Below, piece by piece: positions 37,590 to 47,325 of a stretch of 64,000 nt of DNA (its first letter is position 1; each line of letters begins with the position of its first letter). The stretch spans positions 5,753,501-5,817,500 of the forward strand of contig NC_019682.1 of assembly GCF_000316575.1 (NCBI RefSeq). The letters are read 5' to 3'. Below the pieces are notes generated by a model. That model was not told the DNA's origin, searched no databases, and saw nothing but the letters and a program-made list of their open reading frames with translations. Made by a program: the position numbers and the translations under genes. This DNA comes from Calothrix sp. PCC 7507. GTDB lineage: Bacteria > Cyanobacteriota > Cyanobacteriia > Cyanobacteriales > Nostocaceae.

Positions 37590-37928
37590 TTGGTTAAAGC
37601 TGTACTCAGGAGTGTTCACAGGACTGACAAGATTGAAACGGCAGTTTCCAGCTACTACAAAGCTTACGAAATCAGGGGTACTTACCAGGGGATGATGATT
37701 GCAATTCCCCCTGAAGAATGGCGTGTTTTTCACAACATGACCTTGAATTATCGGAAATTCTCAAACCGAAAGGCAGGTCTTGCCAAGCTCAGAGCTGTTC
37801 GCCGCCACCCAAGAGGCCTAAAGATTGCTCAACCAAAACTAACTTATCTTCAGAACAAGCCCCATGTCTCAACTGCTAAGATTTTAGCCCAGAAAACACA
37901 GAACATTAACACACCTTGAAAGGGCTAG
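37590..37928 (+). pseudogene. Transposase C-terminal remnant with an IS right end
   Basis: An open frame from a TTG at 37590 to 37919 encodes ~109 residues ending AVRRHPRGLKIAQPKLTYLQNKPHVSTAKILAQKTQN, which resembles the C-terminal tails of IS4-type transposases, although I cannot name the IS. The stop codon lies inside CACCTTGAAAGGGCTAG (37912-37928). That 17-mer is exactly the terminal repeat of the MITEs at 19760-20039. No matching left end is visible upstream, and an unrelated-frame fragment at 37501-37695 may be part of the decayed element. Confidence 0.6.
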
Positions 37929-38126
37929 TCCTAGGTAATTATCGCTCTTATTCAAGCAAGATTTGCTAAAAAGTTGATGCTGCTGCTTTTATTTGAACAG
38001 TAACAATTGCTGCTGATAAAATTGGGCGATCGCAGTAAAGTTTATACGTCAACCATGACTAAGCTGCAATAATTCTTAACACCCCAAACATTTAAATCCT
38101 GACATTAAACAACATCCAAAAGACAA

Positions 38127-38432
38127 ATGACCAATTTAAATAACTTCCAAAAACTCGTAGCACTTGCCAATGAACACGGAATTATTTGCCAGCAAGCACA
38201 AGAGCAGTGCTTAATTGCCATTTTGCCTGGATATGATGATTTTTTATTAGCTTTTACATGGTCTGGTGCAATTGAAGGAGAGCCACCAGAACATGAATTA
38301 ATCGCAATTAGTGTACAGGATCTCGCTAAAGAAGTTACTGTTGCAGCTTGGCAAATTCCTGCTTATTTATTTGGCAACGTTTTAAGGCAAGCCCAGATGC
38401 TTGTAGCTGCCCACAAAGATTTTATGAGGTGA
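38127..38432 (+). CDS. Conserved hypothetical protein
   Basis: A 101-aa soluble protein (MTNLNNFQKLVALANEHGIICQQAQEQCLIAILPGYDDFLLAFTW...). No membrane segment or known motif is visible; the composition is mixed, with two predicted helices at the ends and a beta-like centre. An ATG follows a short AT-rich leader without a clear ribosome-binding site. I do not recognise the family. Confidence 0.55.
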   Translation: MTNLNNFQKLVALANEHGIICQQAQEQCLIAILPGYDDFLLAFTWSGAIEGEPPEHELIAISVQDLAKEVTVAAWQIPAYLFGNVLRQAQMLVAAHKDFMR

Positions 38433-38627
38433 TGCAATAGTCACTCATCAAGTTTGTTGACTGTTGACTATCAACAGTCAACAGCTAAAACTTATATATA
38501 AATTAAATGTAGAACAGCATATTACTAATTGAATAGATTAGTCACATGTCTCAGGGTAGATACTATTTACCTTAAAAAACATTAAGTTTGTAACGGAAGC
38601 TTTACATAACATAAAACGTAAAAACAC

Positions 38628-39032
38628 ATGGCTGACATTGTTGACACCGCTACTAATGCAGGCTCTTTTAACACTCTAGTTGCGGCAATCAAAGCTGCTA
38701 ACCTAGTAGATACTCTCAAAGGCGCTGGCCCATTTACTGTCTTTGCTCCTACTGATGCAGCATTTGCTAAACTTCCTGCAGGCACAGTAGATGCATTACT
38801 GAAGGACATTCCCAAGCTCAAGAAAATTCTGACTTATCACGTTATTTCCGGTAAAGTGCTGTCAGCCGACGTGGTGAAGTTGAAGTCAGCTAAAACTGTT
38901 GAAGGTTCTGATGTGAAAATTAATGCTTCTAATCAAAGTGTTAAAGTCAATGATGCGACAGTTGCAACTCCTGATGTTGCCGCTGATAATGGCGTTATTC
39001 ACATCATCGACACAGTGTTAATACCTGCGTAA
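38628..39032 (+). CDS. Fasciclin (FAS1) domain protein
   Basis: A 134-aa single FAS1 domain with the H1 and H2 boxes: [19 protein letters not shown] near residue 36 and [14 protein letters not shown] at the end, with YHV in [14 protein letters not shown]1 proteins mediate adhesion or bind hydrophobic ligands. Here there is no signal peptide, so it is cytoplasmic or released otherwise. The length equals one domain. It stands alone. Confidence 0.93.
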   Translation: MADIVDTATNAGSFNTLVAAIKAANLVDTLKGAGPFTVFAPTDAAFAKLPAGTVDALLKDIPKLKKILTYHVISGKVLSADVVKLKSAKTVEGSDVKINASNQSVKVNDATVATPDVAADNGVIHIIDTVLIPA

Positions 39033-39110
39033 GCAATCACTTAGATAGCTAATAACGTACAGGGCAGTAACTATAAATAGTTGCTGCCCTGTTGACTGTC
39101 TAAATATATT

Positions 39111-39284
39111 TATAGGAATCATATTTGATTTCTGAAAAAATCTCCGTATTTGTAGGGTGTGTTAGGACGGAGTCCGTAACGCACCGTTCTAAGACTTTGG
39201 TGCGTTACGCTACCCTACGGGAACGCTAAAAGCGAACGCTAACACACCCTACGTATATTTCAAAAATCAAATACTAGTCCTATA
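39111..39284. mobile_element. 174-bp MITE-like element (TATAGGA family)
   Basis: The ends are imperfect inverted repeats, TATAGGA...ATTTGATTT...GAA on the left and TTCAAAAATCAAAT...TCCTATA on the right. The interior has GTAGGGTGTGTTAG facing CTAACACACCCTAC and other nested palindromes. A related element with like ends is at 58027-58303. Confidence 0.75.
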
Positions 39285-39398
39285 TATATCCAAAATTGTT
39301 TGACCCTTGATTTTTGATAACCTATAGTAAATATTTGCACTGCTCCTAGGTGATTAGCTAGGCTATTGATATCCTGGTTATTCTGAGGCGTGCTGTGT

Positions 39399-39896
39399 AT
39401 GGATTGTGAAGGGAAAGCCACGAATCCCAATACTACAGATAATATAGAATTTGCGGAGCCTTCAGCTACTAATCATCAACCACTAAAATTGCTGCGAGAC
39501 ACTGAAGCTAGGCTACGCCGGGCGACTGTAGCAACACTAGTGCCGATTTTGCCTCCAAAACTCAGCAAAAAAGTACAAGCAACTTCATCTTTAGCAGAAA
39601 ACTCTTTAAATGAACTCGCAGAAATTGAGCTAGACCAGATTAGCGATTTTGATTTGCGACCTGCCAGAATTCAGGTAGGTTTAAGCTTTGTTGGTTTTGG
39701 GGCGTTGATGATACTTGTATTGCTGCTTGACTTGAACACATTGCATTCAGAACTCAGCACAATTGGGCAAATTCGCCAATACTGGTATCAATATGTTTGG
39801 TTTGTTAGCTTGGGTGTAACTGGGATGTTTATCTTGGGTCGAGAAGCGATGCGTCCTATGCCAAGGCGACCAAAATTAAAGAAAGATAAATTTTGA
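39399..39896 (+). CDS. Membrane protein of unknown function
   Basis: A ~165-aa protein (an in-frame GTG three codons earlier is possible). Residues ~1-85 are hydrophilic (with the helix NSLNELAEIELDQISDFDLRPARIQ). Two membrane helices follow (VGLSFVGFGALMILVLLL and YVWFVSLGVTGMFILG), and the end is a basic tail (RPMPRRPKLKKDKF). Probably a bitopic-hairpin inner or thylakoid membrane protein with both ends in the cytoplasm. Family not named. Confidence 0.65.
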   Translation: MDCEGKATNPNTTDNIEFAEPSATNHQPLKLLRDTEARLRRATVATLVPILPPKLSKKVQATSSLAENSLNELAEIELDQISDFDLRPARIQVGLSFVGFGALMILVLLLDLNTLHSELSTIGQIRQYWYQYVWFVSLGVTGMFILGREAMRPMPRRPKLKKDKF

Positions 39897-40116
39897 TGAT
39901 TGTTGACTGCACTTGATTTTAAAAAATCAAAACAATTTGTTAATTTTAATTAACATCCTATCGGATAATCTTATCTAAGTTGTGAAAACTACAAGCTACA
40001 TATCCCTAATTTCTCAAAGAAGTTGGGGATATTGTTTTTGATGATTGCTATAGTGCAAAATATGGTGCAAAATGTGGCTAAGTTTATGTGTCAATAGTAA
40101 ACTATTCACATTTAAT

Positions 40117-40986
40117 ATGAATCATGATGCTTTTATTGTGCCGCCCGGATCAAAGATTTCTCTGCACAAAGACTATGACCCTAGTTACAAGGCTAATTAT
40201 CAGCAAAAAACTGATGCTGAAGGTAAATTAGAGACTGATATTCAACGACTAGCAAATTATCAAGATATTCTTTATGCCCAAAATACGTATGCATTGCTGA
40301 TTATCTTTCAAGCAATGGATGCTGCTGGTAAAGATAGCACAATTAAACATGTAATGTCTGGTGTCAATCCGCAGGGATGTCAGGTGTTTAGTTTTAAAGC
40401 GCCAAGTGCAGAAGAACTAGATCATGACTACCTTTGGCGCTCAATGAAAGCTTTACCAGAGAGGGGTCGAATTGGGATATTTAACAGATCATACTATGAA
40501 GAAGTGCTAGTAGCTCGCGTCCATCCAGAAATTCTGCAAAACCAGCAACTCCCTAATTTTATTCAGGGCAATCAAATTTGGAAACAACGTTTTGAGGAAA
40601 TTAACAATTTTGAAAAATATCTCACAAATAATGGTGTTGTCGTGATTAAATTTTTCTTAAATGTCTCAAAGACAGAACAGAAAAAACGATTTTTAGACCG
40701 GATTGCATCTCCTGAAAAAAATTGGAAATTTTCTGTGAATGATGTTCGTGAAAGGGGTTTTTGGAATGATTATATGGATGCTTATGAACAAGTATTCAAT
40801 CATACTAGCACTGAATGGGCACCCTGGTATGTGATTCCTGCCGATCGCAAGTGGTTTACACATCTTGCGGTTGCTGATATTATTTGCACAAAATTACAAG
40901 AACTGAATCTTCAATACCCTACGGTAAGTGAGGAAGATAAGCAGCAACTTTTACAGGCAAAGGAGATATTGGCAGCCGAAGATTAA
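40117..40986 (+). CDS. ppk2: Polyphosphate kinase 2 family protein
   Basis: A 289-aa PPK2 from the ATG at 40117, which gives the typical MNHDAFIVPPGSKISLHKDYDP start; the frame is open 15 codons further up but that part is unlike the family. Walker A is FQAMDAAGKDSTIKHV, and the lid module FNRSYYEEVLVARVHPE follows. PPK2 enzymes transfer phosphate between polyphosphate and nucleotides; class I (ADP to ATP) is likely from the single domain and the length. It lies upstream of the CheB/CheR pair with no clear functional link. Confidence 0.92.
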   Translation: MNHDAFIVPPGSKISLHKDYDPSYKANYQQKTDAEGKLETDIQRLANYQDILYAQNTYALLIIFQAMDAAGKDSTIKHVMSGVNPQGCQVFSFKAPSAEELDHDYLWRSMKALPERGRIGIFNRSYYEEVLVARVHPEILQNQQLPNFIQGNQIWKQRFEEINNFEKYLTNNGVVVIKFFLNVSKTEQKKRFLDRIASPEKNWKFSVNDVRERGFWNDYMDAYEQVFNHTSTEWAPWYVIPADRKWFTHLAVADIICTKLQELNLQYPTVSEEDKQQLLQAKEILAAED

Positions 40987-41133
40987 CTCAATGTTATGAA
41001 TGGTTGGGTGTAAAAAAGATGCCAAAATGGTAAAATTTAATGTAGGATTTAGATGAGAAGAGTTAAAAATTTAACATTCGTCTATAGCTATTAGTAACTA
41101 GCAAATTTGGCTAATAGTAAAAGCCAAAAAATC

Positions 41134-41757
41134 ATGACACAAATGGCAGCCCATGCCGACAATTACCCACCTTACTTTGCCAATGCTGCCTTTGATATCG
41201 TGGCGATCGCAGCTTCCGCAGGCGGATTGACAGCTATAACTCAAGTATTATCCACTTTGCCCAGAGAATTTACAGCTGCGATCGCTGTAGTGCAACATCT
41301 CGCTCCTCAGTATCGCTCCCTAATGGCAGATATTCTCAGTCGGCGGACGGTTCTTAATGTCAAACAAGCAGCAGAGGGTGACAATATCAACCCAGGAATT
41401 GTTTACATTGCCCCGCCAAACCGTCACCTATTAGCCAACTGTGATGGTACTTTGTCTCTATCCCAATCAGAATTAGTACATTTCCTGCGTCCTTCTGCGG
41501 ACTTGTTATTTGAATCAGTTGCAGCTAGCTATCAAGACAGGGCGATCGCCGTCGTGCTGAGTGGCACAGGTAGCGATGGTGCAATGGGGGTAGAAGCAAT
41601 CAAAAAAATGGGTGGTACTGTCATCGTTCAGGATGAAAAAACCGCCGAATTTTCGGGGATGCCGACTGCAGCTATTAATACAGGGAATGTAGATTTTATT
41701 CTACCTTTGGCAGAAATATCAGCCGCTTTGGTCAATTTGGTCATGGGTGACGGTTAA
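41134..41757 (+). CDS. cheB: CheB-type methylesterase domain protein
   Basis: A ~207-aa stand-alone CheB catalytic domain without a receiver domain. The Ser in IAASAGGLTAI, the His in VVQHLAPQYRSLM and the Asp in LSGTGSDGAMGVEAIK make the catalytic triad. It removes methyl esters from glutamates, here possibly of the cell's own sensory proteins. The frame opens at a TTG at 41107, with ATG codons at 41134 and 41143; 41134 is used here. The downstream CheR frame is open across its stop. Confidence 0.9.
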   Translation: MTQMAAHADNYPPYFANAAFDIVAIAASAGGLTAITQVLSTLPREFTAAIAVVQHLAPQYRSLMADILSRRTVLNVKQAAEGDNINPGIVYIAPPNRHLLANCDGTLSLSQSELVHFLRPSADLLFESVAASYQDRAIAVVLSGTGSDGAMGVEAIKKMGGTVIVQDEKTAEFSGMPTAAINTGNVDFILPLAEISAALVNLVMGDG

Positions 41758-41794
41758 ACCAGGGCAGAGAGGATTTTATGATTTTGGCTTGCTT

Positions 41795-43693
41795 ATGACA
41801 ATCCCAGAAAAAGACCCGGAATTTGAAAATCTACTTGTTTATTTAAGGCAGAGTCGGGGCTTTGATTTTGCAGGTTACAAACGCTCCACCTTGATGCGTC
41901 GTGTACTTAAGCGGATGCAGTCATTTAACTTAGAGAATTTTGGGGAATACTTAGACTACTTGGAAGTTTACCCAGAAGAATTTAATTATCTGTTCAACAC
42001 CATCCTGATTAACGTCACAGCATTTTTTAGAGATACAGCAGCCTGGGAATATTTAGCAGCGCAAGTATTACCCAACATCATTAGCTATAAAAGAAGTTCT
42101 GATCAAATCCGGATTTGGAGTGCTGGTTGTGCTTCTGGGGAAGAATCTTATACTTTAGCAATCATCATGGCGGAACTATTGGGGCTAGAAGAATTTCGCC
42201 AACGGGTAAAAATTTATGCCACAGATGTCGATGAAGAAGCACTCAACCAAGCCCGACAAGCTGTATATTCCAGTAAAGAAGTCCAGGTCATTCCCCTAGA
42301 GTTGCGGCAAAAATACTTTGAGATATCAGGGAACAATTATATTTTCCGCCAAGATCTCCGCCGTTCGGTGATTTTTGGTCGTCACGATCTGCTTCAGGAT
42401 GCACCGATTTCCCGCTTAGACTTATTGGTGTGTCGGAACACACTGATGTATTTTAATTCTGAGAGTCAAAGGCGAATTTTAGCTCGCTTTCACTTTGCCC
42501 TCAATGATACAGGTTATCTGTTTTTGGGGAAAGCAGAGATGTTGTTGATGTACTCTAATCTGTTTACCCCAGTAGATTTGAAAAACCGAATATTTACTAA
42601 AATATCCACAGTCAATTTGCGCGATCGCCTCCTAGTTATGGCTAGTTCAGGAGATGATGAATCTAATAGTCGTCTTTCACGCTACATCCGGCTCAGAGAG
42701 CTGGCTTTCGACTCAGCATCAATTGCCCAAGTAATTGTTGACATCAATGGCGCTTTAGTGCTGGTGAACGAGCAGGCGCGGACTTTGTTTGGCCTATCAC
42801 CTAGCGATTTAACCCGCCCCTTCCAAGATTTGGAGCTTTCCTATCGACCCATAGAACTGCGATCGCTCATTGACCGAGCATACACCGAACGCCGTACCGT
42901 TACATTGACAAGTGTAGAGCGCTACTTGTCCAACGCCGACATGCAATATTTAGATGTGCGGATTATACCTCTACAAGATACCGATAAAAGTCTCTTAGGC
43001 GTGAGTATTATCTTTCATGATGTGACTCGTTATATTCAACTCCAAGATGCTCTGCAACGCTCTAGGCAAGAATTAGAGACTACCAACGAAGAACTCCAGT
43101 CTACCAACGAAGAATTGGAGACTACCAACGAAGAACTCCAGTCTACCAACGAAGAATTGGAGACTACCAACGAAGAACTCCAGTCTACCAACGAAGAATT
43201 GGAGACTATGAACGAAGAACTCCAGTCTACCAATGAAGAACTACAGACAATTAATCATGAACTTAGTCAGCGTACTAGCGAACTCAACCACACAAATATT
43301 TTTCTTAGTTCCATCCTGAAGAGTCTTCAAACTGGAATAGTTGTAATTGACAAAAGCTTTAAAGTCTTAATTTGGAACTATATCATAGAGGATCTCTGGG
43401 GTTTGCGGCATGACGAAGTTGTCGGACAGTCTCTGTTGAGTTTAGACATTGGTTTATCCGTCGAGCAACTGCGATCGCCTATTCGTGATTCCCTATCTGG
43501 TGAAAAGCCATTTCAAGAAATGATCCTCGATGCTACCAATCGTCGCGGCCGAAAAATCAAATGTTATCTAGCAATTACTCCTCTGAGTGGTACAGAAATA
43601 GAAGGAGCCGTTTTGATGATGGCAGATATAGACAGAGTCAACAGCATGATTTCTATCCAAGAAATGGCAGAACGGCAACAGCAACAGCAATAA
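41795..43693 (+). CDS. cheR: CheR methyltransferase with coiled coil and PAS domains
   Basis: A ~632-aa protein. Residues ~10-270 are CheR (methyltransferase of glutamates; IWSAGCASGEESYTLAI, DLLVCRNTLMYF). A first PAS-like segment is near residues 310-430, then a coiled coil of TNEELQSTNEELETTNEEL repeats (residues ~435-490), then a second PAS domain (SSILKSLQTGIVVIDKSFKVLIWN). CheB/CheR-PAS proteins are common in cyanobacteria and are often fused to kinases; here there is no kinase downstream. ATG 41795 is a reasonable start, but an upstream in-frame GTG at 41747 overlaps cheB. The gene ends inside a heptamer repeat. Confidence 0.9.
   Translation: MTIPEKDPEFENLLVYLRQSRGFDFAGYKRSTLMRRVLKRMQSFNLENFGEYLDYLEVYPEEFNYLFNTILINVTAFFRDTAAWEYLAAQVLPNIISYKRSSDQIRIWSAGCASGEESYTLAIIMAELLGLEEFRQRVKIYATDVDEEALNQARQAVYSSKEVQVIPLELRQKYFEISGNNYIFRQDLRRSVIFGRHDLLQDAPISRLDLLVCRNTLMYFNSESQRRILARFHFALNDTGYLFLGKAEMLLMYSNLFTPVDLKNRIFTKISTVNLRDRLLVMASSGDDESNSRLSRYIRLRELAFDSASIAQVIVDINGALVLVNEQARTLFGLSPSDLTRPFQDLELSYRPIELRSLIDRAYTERRTVTLTSVERYLSNADMQYLDVRIIPLQDTDKSLLGVSIIFHDVTRYIQLQDALQRSRQELETTNEELQSTNEELETTNEELQSTNEELETTNEELQSTNEELETMNEELQSTNEELQTINHELSQRTSELNHTNIFLSSILKSLQTGIVVIDKSFKVLIWNYIIEDLWGLRHDEVVGQSLLSLDIGLSVEQLRSPIRDSLSGEKPFQEMILDATNRRGRKIKCYLAITPLSGTEIEGAVLMMADIDRVNSMISIQEMAERQQQQQ
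43076..43243 (+). repeat. In-frame 42-bp tandem repeats in cheR
   Basis: A 42-bp unit coding for ETTNEELQSTNEEL is repeated about four times with near-identical codons, so the DNA itself is repeated and not only the peptide. It forms the linker coiled coil. The number of units could vary between strains by slippage in steps of 14 residues, without a frame change. Confidence 0.9.
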
Positions 43694-43727
43694 TCAGTTA
43701 TCAGTTATCAGTTATCAGTTATCAGTT
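43693..43727. repeat. Heptanucleotide repeat (ATCAGTT x5)
   Basis: Five perfect copies of ATCAGTT begin on the last base of the cheR stop codon. This is the classical STRR type seen in Nostoc-like genomes. Confidence 0.95.
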
Positions 43728-43827
43728 ATTGATGGTATTAATCTTCTTAGGGATTAACACCTAATTCCCTTAACTTAGCAGCCAAGCGTTCTAAATGCTC
43801 CCAACCAGTCACCAGCAAATTACCTTT

Positions 43828-44238
43828 TCAAGATTCTATTTTTGCCCAATTCTCTAAATTAATTCCCTGGACTCCCTGTAAATCAGAGTCATTGGAAACT
43901 AGAATTAAACCGCGTGTAATTGCTGTAGCCGCTATCAATATATCTTGTTCTTGGATAGTTAAACCCCTAGATTGTAAATCTACATAAATTTGACAGGCTT
44001 TTTCCAGAATTGCAATATCATCTAAAAACAAAATTTGATATCTGTGGCAGAACAAACTAAAATCAGCTAACTGCCTTGTAGCATTAATAGCTAAAAGTCC
44101 CCGTTTAACCCCATAATAAGTGATGCAGCTAATAAATATATCTTTTTGGAGACGACGTGCTTCTCGGAACTTATTTTCTACATTTACATTTTTTTTGAGA
44201 ATATAGCTGACAATGTTTGTATCAAGTAAATAAGTCAC
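43828..44238 (-). CDS. VapC-like PIN toxin with a lost acidic residue
   Basis: A 136-aa PIN-domain protein with Asp6 (YLLDTNIV), Asp99 (QEQDILIAATA) and Asp117/119 (SNDSDLQGV). The second acidic position, usually Glu in the YYEVKRGLL context, is Gly43 (YYGVKRGLL). The codon is GGG, one transition from GAG. Such a change is expected to cripple the RNase. The antitoxin gene lies five bases upstream on the same strand, so the module is kept as an operon, but the toxin is probably dead or weakened. Confidence 0.85.
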   Translation of the reverse strand: MTYLLDTNIVSYILKKNVNVENKFREARRLQKDIFISCITYYGVKRGLLAINATRQLADFSLFCHRYQILFLDDIAILEKACQIYVDLQSRGLTIQEQDILIAATAITRGLILVSNDSDLQGVQGINLENWAKIES

Positions 44239-44243
44239 TTTGT

Positions 44244-44537
44244 CTATTTTCGCTTTACTGCTTCATCGTAAATTTTGATTTGCTCTGGTGTTAAATCATT
44301 TAAAGTACCAGAAACCGCTTCTAAAACTAGAATACTATCAATTCTGCGCGTTAAATCATCATCTTTAATCGCTCGCATTTCTTCTGGTGAAAACTGCCCA
44401 AAAAGGTCTACCAACATTTCCATCATTTCCCATTTTTTTAATTTCACCAAATACAAACTATTGCTTTTAAATAACTTTTCCACAATTGGCGAGATGCGGT
44501 TAGTAAGTTCTTGATGATAGCTAGAAACTTCTTGCAT
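44244..44537 (-). CDS. Probable antitoxin of the PIN pair
   Basis: A 97-aa mostly helical protein (EMLVDLFGQFSPEEMRAIKDDDLTRRIDSILVLEAVSG). It precedes the PIN gene by five bases in the same direction, the classic antitoxin-first order. No classical DNA-binding fold is evident by eye. The antitoxin role is inferred from the operon. Confidence 0.7.
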   Translation of the reverse strand: MQEVSSYHQELTNRISPIVEKLFKSNSLYLVKLKKWEMMEMLVDLFGQFSPEEMRAIKDDDLTRRIDSILVLEAVSGTLNDLTPEQIKIYDEAVKRK

Positions 44538-44632
44538 AACTCTCCCTCATTCAACAACTCATTACCCCCATTATAAATCCCCCTTTGCCAACCTCCGCGC
44601 TTAGGGATTTCCAGGAAAATAAAATACCAATT

Positions 44633-44703
44633 TGTAGGGTGTGTGACGCTGCGACCATACATTGAGTTGAACGATATATGATTTTTTAGCGTCACGCACC
44701 GGT
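44633..44703. repeat. Palindromic intergenic repeat (GTAGGGTGTGTGACGCT)
   Basis: GTAGGGTGTGTGACGCTGCG faces AGCGTCACGCACC across ~45 bases, giving a long imperfect hairpin. The left end is shared with the element at 39111-39284 (GTAGGGTGTGT). Confidence 0.6.
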
Positions 44704-44832
44704 GATGGTTGTGGCTAATCAATTGGTACATTATTAATCAGCTTGTCCCTTACCTTTGCGCCCCTCCGTGTAAAAAAAAGGGCAGGCTTTTCAACCCACC
44801 CCAAACAATATTAGAGAATAATCTGTTGCTAA

Positions 44833-46845
44833 TTAACCCAACAATGCTTTCGCTTTAGCGAACACATTATCAACACTAAAACCAAACTTTTCTAGGAGAA
44901 CATTACCAGGAGCGGAAGCACCAAAGCGATCGATACTCACAACATCGCCTTCAGTACCGACATATTTGTGCCAACCGAAACTAGAAGCAGCTTCTACCGC
45001 TAAACGCTTGGTGACAGCTTTCGGGAGGATGGACTCTTTATAAGCTGCGTCTTGTGCTTCAAACAAATCCCACGCAGGTAGTGAAACAACACGGACTTTC
45101 TTACCTTCGGCGGTGAGTTTCTCAGCGGCGGTGACGGCGAGGCTCAATTCTGAACCAGTACCAATCAGGATGATATCGGGTGTACCTTCGCTTTCCACCA
45201 CAGTGTATCCACCCTTAGCCACACCTTCAATCGAAGTACCTGCCAAGTTAGGAACATTTTGACGAGTGAACGCCAAGAGAGTAGGAGCGTTTTGCTTTGC
45301 TCTCTCAATCGCCACTTTGTAAGCGCCAGAGGTTTCTGTGCCATCTGCGGGGCGAAATACTGTGAGGTTAGGAATTGCGCGCAGGGAAGCCAGAGTTTCA
45401 ATTGGCTGGTGTGTTGGCCCGTCTTCACCTTGTCCAATGGAGTCGTGGGTCATTACCCAAATTGCGCCAGCTTGGGATAATGCAGATAAGCGGATAGCCG
45501 CCCGCATGTAGTCTGTAAAGATTAAGAAGGTGGCGCCGTAGGGAATTAATCCTGAAGCATGTAGCGCTATACCATTGACAATTGCGCCCATACCATGTTC
45601 CCGTACACCATAGTGGATGTTGGGGTTTTGGTATGCTCCTTTTTGGAAGTCGCCTTTACCCTTAATTTCGGTGAGGTTGGAGTGGGTTAAGTCAGCAGAA
45701 CCACCAATTAACTCAGGTAAAACCGCCGCTAGTTTATTGAGGCAGTTTTCTGAGTGCTTGCGGGTGGGTAATGCTTTATCTTCGGGGGTGTAGGTTGGCA
45801 GCACTTTATCCCAACCATCGGGCAGTTTTTTGCTGGTGTAGCGTTCAAACTCAGCCGCTTCTTGGGGATATTTAGCTTTGTAGTCAGCGTATATCTTGTT
45901 CCAATCAGATTCGTAGCCTGCGCCACGTTCTACCGCTTTGCGGGTGTGGTTGAGGGCATCTTGGGGGACGACGAACGGCTCGTATTCCCAACCCAAGTTT
46001 TGACGAGTCAGTGCGATTTCGTCTCCACCTAAGGCGGCACCGTGAATCCCGGCGGTGTTTTGCTTGTTGGGGGAACCGTAACCGATGGTAGTTGTCACCT
46101 TAATCATGCTTGGCTTGTCGGTGACAGCTTTGGCGGCGGCGATCGCATTAGCGATCGCTTCTAAATCGGTGTTACCATCTTGAACATGCAGGACGTGCCA
46201 ACCGTAAGCTTCAAACCGTTTAGAAACATCTTCGGTGAATGCTACATCTGTGGAACCATCGATAGAGATGTGGTTGTCGTCGTACAGAGCAATGAGTTTG
46301 CCTAATCCCAAGTGTCCCGCAAAAGAAGCAGCTTCACCGGAAATGCCTTCCATGTTGCAACCATCACCTAGAATCACGTAGGTGTAGTGGTCGACGATTT
46401 TAGCATCGGGTTTGTTATATTTAGCAGCTAGGTGTGCTTCGGCGATCGCCAAACCAACTCCATTGGCTATTCCTTGACCTAGTGGCCCGGTAGTAACTTC
46501 TACACCTGGTGTTTCAAAGTTTTCTGGGTGACCAGGAGTTTTAGAACCCCATTGACGGAATTGCTTGATATCTTCAATTGTGACGCTGTCGTAGCCTGTC
46601 AGGTAGAGCAGGGCATACTGCAACATCGAGCCATGACCAGCAGACAAGACAAAGCGATCGCGGTTGAACCACTGAGGATTCTTGGGGTTAAACTTCAGAA
46701 AGCGATCCCAAAGTACGAAAGCCATTGGAGCCGCGCCCATTGGCAGTCCTGGGTGTCCCGATTTTGCTTTTTCTACAGCGTCAACCGCCAAAAAGCGGAT
46801 CGAGTTAATACAAAGTTCTTCGAGGGATTGGGTTGCAACAGCCAT
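44833..46845 (-). CDS. tkt: Transketolase
   Basis: A 670-aa enzyme, the normal length. It moves two-carbon units between sugars in the Calvin and pentose phosphate cycles. The thiamine diphosphate motif is [24 protein letters not shown]...YDDN near residue 155. [17 protein letters not shown] and [19 protein letters not shown] hold the active-site His and Glu of the family, and the C-terminal domain follows. The ATG start gives [20 protein letters not shown]. It is downstream of fabF and acpP on the same strand, but a 480-bp gap separates it from fabF. Confidence 0.98.
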   Translation of the reverse strand: MAVATQSLEELCINSIRFLAVDAVEKAKSGHPGLPMGAAPMAFVLWDRFLKFNPKNPQWFNRDRFVLSAGHGSMLQYALLYLTGYDSVTIEDIKQFRQWGSKTPGHPENFETPGVEVTTGPLGQGIANGVGLAIAEAHLAAKYNKPDAKIVDHYTYVILGDGCNMEGISGEAASFAGHLGLGKLIALYDDNHISIDGSTDVAFTEDVSKRFEAYGWHVLHVQDGNTDLEAIANAIAAAKAVTDKPSMIKVTTTIGYGSPNKQNTAGIHGAALGGDEIALTRQNLGWEYEPFVVPQDALNHTRKAVERGAGYESDWNKIYADYKAKYPQEAAEFERYTSKKLPDGWDKVLPTYTPEDKALPTRKHSENCLNKLAAVLPELIGGSADLTHSNLTEIKGKGDFQKGAYQNPNIHYGVREHGMGAIVNGIALHASGLIPYGATFLIFTDYMRAAIRLSALSQAGAIWVMTHDSIGQGEDGPTHQPIETLASLRAIPNLTVFRPADGTETSGAYKVAIERAKQNAPTLLAFTRQNVPNLAGTSIEGVAKGGYTVVESEGTPDIILIGTGSELSLAVTAAEKLTAEGKKVRVVSLPAWDLFEAQDAAYKESILPKAVTKRLAVEAASSFGWHKYVGTEGDVVSIDRFGASAPGNVLLEKFGFSVDNVFAKAKALLG

Positions 46846-47325
46846 AATCTCTTGTTCTTAACGACGGGTTAGCACTCTTTGAGCTTCACACTTACCGGGG
46901 TTTTGACAGTTAACAGTTAACAGTCAACAGTTAACATGTTTATTTATGGGATATTAGTCACCCTTATAAATCTGATAACTGATCACTGATAATTGACCAC
47001 TGATGGAAATTTCCCCACAGTATCCTCATCATCCCATTCCCGATTGTCGATGGACAAGCGGGATCTCCTGAGTTTCTGGTGATTAATCAAGCTAATAATT
47101 CGGTCATCCTGAACCCTCGGCTTGGTTCACAATGATTTCTGTGATACTTTTCGTGTCCTAGTTTTCAGAGAACCGACTAGGGAGAAAATTTCAGCTTTTA
47201 AGGGTTATCAGTTATCAGTCATCAGATTTATCGCTTCAGGCCAACACTACACAAAAAAGGTGGAAGGCTGTGGTGCCTTAAACTTACGCCGATACGCCCT
47301 TGCTGACTGTTAACTGTTAACTGAT
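46846..47325. other. 480-bp gap with short direct repeats
   Basis: Between tkt and fabF. It holds AGTTAACAGTTAACAGTCAACAG near 46908-46933 and related CTGTTAACTG repeats close to the fabF stop (47302-47325), plus GGTTATCAGTTATCAGTCATC at ~47204. No coding frame is credible. The tkt promoter must lie here. Confidence 0.6.
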
